Assembly: GCF_001039355.2 (NCBI RefSeq)
Contig: NW_019775735.1
Location: forward strand, 742,643-806,642
Direction of reading: 5' to 3'
DNA length: 64,000 nt
DNA from: Lingula anatina
Taxonomy: Eukaryota; Brachiopoda; Lingulata; Lingulida; Lingulidae
Shown: one piece after another, positions 61,701 through 64,000 of the stretch
Numbering within the stretch: position 1 is the first letter of the stretch
Layout: the number at the start of each line of letters is the position of its first letter
Position numbers and translations under genes: made by a program
The notes under the pieces: model-generated
Seen by the model: the letters and a program-made list of their open reading frames with translations, nothing else
What the model was told of the DNA's origin: nothing
Database searches by the model: none

Positions 61701-64000
61701 AGTCGATACGGTAAAATACAACACGATGTGTAAGTTCTAAGGACGATGCCATCATTGTCGCCCAAATCCTTAGGCCCAATATGTGACAAGTTTGTGGTTA
61801 GCGTACGTTTGAATAGAAGTGTACTTCTGCCGGAAGGTGCCTGATGAACTTAACACATGCAAACACGTGGAAACTGGTAGATCAAGTGTTGAATGCTCTT
61901 AGTGATTATTAAGGTAAGTGTATCATTTATTTCTTTGAAAGGAAATTGTAATACATCGCACATGGCGGGAGAAACAGAGAAACGTTGCCGTAAAGAAAAC
62001 ACTTGCCAATTTTCAAAAAAAAAAAAAAAAAAAGAAAATTCACTGCGGCAAGGAAAAGGCCTTCCGATTTCTCTCAACCTACAGCAGCCAGACTGTGCAT
62101 CTGTTAAAATCCCATCTGTAAACACAGCAAAACAACAAGTTCAAATAATGAGCGTCACTTCATCAAATTGTTATCTCAGGATGAAAAGCTAAAGGAAAAG
62201 AACAAAACAATTGACTAAAATGCGAAATTAAAGAATCACTTTAACAACATGGCTTTTAGTGTCCCTTCCACTACCCATTTCTGGAACCTTGTATTCCATA
62301 ATGAGCGGCCCTACGCACATTAGCTACCCAAAGCAAGACCATTCCCATGCATCATTTATTGTTTTTTAAGCCTGGGTCAATAAAAAGGCTCGCAAACATA
62401 CGGAAACGTCATAAGAAGTACAAAAGATGCTCGGAAGCCAACAGCTTTCCTTTACAAACCGAATTAGGGGGACGTTCGAGACGTGAAAATAGCATTAACC
62501 TCACTTAGCTCTAGCATGGTCTTTTTCCAACTTGGGCTTCTTAAGATATTAACCTCTTGTAGCGTTCTTTCGTTCTGCTCCACTGGGACTAACACAAAAC
62601 ATGTCGACCCCTAGGAAAGATCAGACCGACACGAACAGCTATGCTTGTGTATTTGTCACTTTGGGCTGACGAGCCCTCGGCTACTCTGGGTGTTCTTTCG
62701 GTCGGGGGAGGGGGGGGAGAAAGCGACTTCCATTCATCAGATGAAGAAAGCACACTCGCTTCCCGAGCACGAATGTTCATTTATATCAGTCAGATAAACA
62801 TACAAAAGCAGCCCAGTGGCTTTTAACACTGAATAGATTTTATGATTTTGTATTATTTATTGTACGAAATCTCACAGGGTTAAGATTCATCAAGGTAGCA
62901 TGTAGCGTGCACTTATTTCCTTTTCAAAAATTCAGCTCTAAGGATTCATTAAAAAGAGATATACCAGCCTTCTTAATGTTAAAAAATATTAGATTATATG
63001 CAATCCATGAAGATTTATTTTAAAATAGTAATAAAATATTGATCAAGAATAAAGGAGATTTTAAGTGTCCCTACGCAGTTATCTTAACAGAGTAAAGGCA
63101 GACCCCGGTAAAACGTGTTTCTCACCGTTATGCATATAAATAAACCCGTCCTAACAGGTTTATGATACAGCGCATTCAGGATAATCAAAAAAGATGTTAT
63201 AGACTTATTTATTCATCAATTTATTACAGAAGACTGGTGGGCTATCACCTTTGTTTAAAGTTTGTCTATTAAAAATCTGATATTTCATTGAAATTTTTCA
63301 CTGCCCCAGTCAGCGGAGTTGAAGTCTAAAGAGGGGTCTGGGAAGGAGTGAAATTTTATAGTTTTAGTATCTTTTGTCGTGCGAAATATTGAAACACCAA
63401 ATGCATATTAGGGAAAACTCGGCGAAGTGGCTTTGTTGGAGTACACAACCCTCGATCATTTTAGTACAATTATTCCTAGAAAAAGTGTAATTGACAACGT
63501 GCCTTTGATGAGTAAGTGCCATACGGATTTTTGAAGCTGAACCAGACACGTTTCGCACGAAAAGTGTTAGGTCTAGATAATACACAGGTATAACAGATAT
63601 GTCACGGGTATTGCCGTGGGGGGGGTCCATTATTGACTATGCGGCATCTTGCTCAGGCCGTTACCCAGAATCTCTTCCTAGTGACAAGGAAAGATGGGTG
63701 TCAAGGTCGTAGACACTGGGTACAGGGCCATGGCCTCCTTACACCGGACGCTGATTTAGTCGTTAAGGGCACCGAGCGCTGCTAATTAACCCCCCGCAAC
63801 CGGCATGTCCCGCGTGCTGACCTGCTTAATTATCATCATCGCTCGCTCCAGATTTTCCTTGTCTTTCGTCGCCGCTGTCGCGTGCAGAGGTCATCAAGGG
63901 CACGGAATCGATGAGCTGTGTAAGTAGGTACCACCGGTCCCATCTGTCATTTACGCACGAGGAGAGGAAACTTAGAAACGCAAATTCAGAATCATCCTTG
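58740..64000. other. Gene-free region with islands of possible regulatory sequence
   Basis: No exon chain is supportable. Four islands stand out from the A+T-rich background by retained CpG and dense homeodomain-, SOX- or CCAAT-like words: 58760-59190, 60000-60310, 61370-61700 and 63640-64000. They lack coding frames. They may be cis-regulatory elements of a developmental gene outside the window; this rests on composition only. Confidence 0.35.

Noticed and set aside
1-64000. CRISPR arrays, rRNA or tRNA genes
   Set aside because: No regularly spaced repeats, rRNA-like blocks or tRNA B-box/cloverleaf pairs were found by eye. A tRNA scan would be decisive.

Overview
The window is animal nuclear DNA. 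Its protein genes are rich in introns with GT-AG junctions, it is A+T-rich, and it carries microsatellites, miniature inverted-repeat elements and a Penelope-type retroelement relic. The proteins read closest to a spiralian (lophotrochozoan) invertebrate, possibly a mollusc, but no marker settles the species. I joined exons by hand; for all seven full gene models the summed exon lengths divide by three and every junction keeps frame.

Layout. 1-1430: unidentified sequence, then a 1.05 kb second copy of an internal piece of the RNF10 gene. 1751-6630 (+): a 10-exon secreted matrix metalloproteinase with hemopexin domain, preceded by an AP-1 site and a TATA box. 7400-15760 (-): RNF10, 16 coding exons, with a 418 bp foldback transposon in intron 6. 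16050-20150 (+): a PRR11-like proline-rich gene, head to head with RNF10. About 19830-33760 (-): EIF4ENIF1 (4E-T), 20 coding exons, glutamine-rich. 34053-39230 (+): DRG1, 9 exons, head to head with 4E-T, carrying a near-perfect hairpin in intron 6. 40399-43192 (-): a 4-exon ankyrin-repeat protein with a second small transposon in an intron. 44550-45378: a decayed Penelope-like element (GIY-YIG domain). 46678-51465 (-): a TRIM/RBCC-type RING, B-box, coiled-coil gene with possible alternative upstream exons. 49700-64000: no protein gene I can support. It holds candidate promoters and several islands of CpG-containing, homeobox-motif-like sequence that may be regulatory.

Shared themes. RNF10 and TRIM are RING E3 ligases. 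4E-T (mRNA repression and P-bodies) and DRG1 (ribosome-associated GTPase) both act in translation and share a short divergent promoter; they are also neighbours in human. The most unusual items are (1) the metalloproteinase, which keeps the cysteine switch and catalytic zinc motif but appears to have lost every ligand of the structural zinc site and the Met of the Met-turn, and (2) the RNF10 fragment on the far side of that gene, so that the metalloproteinase is bracketed by two copies of RNF10 sequence.
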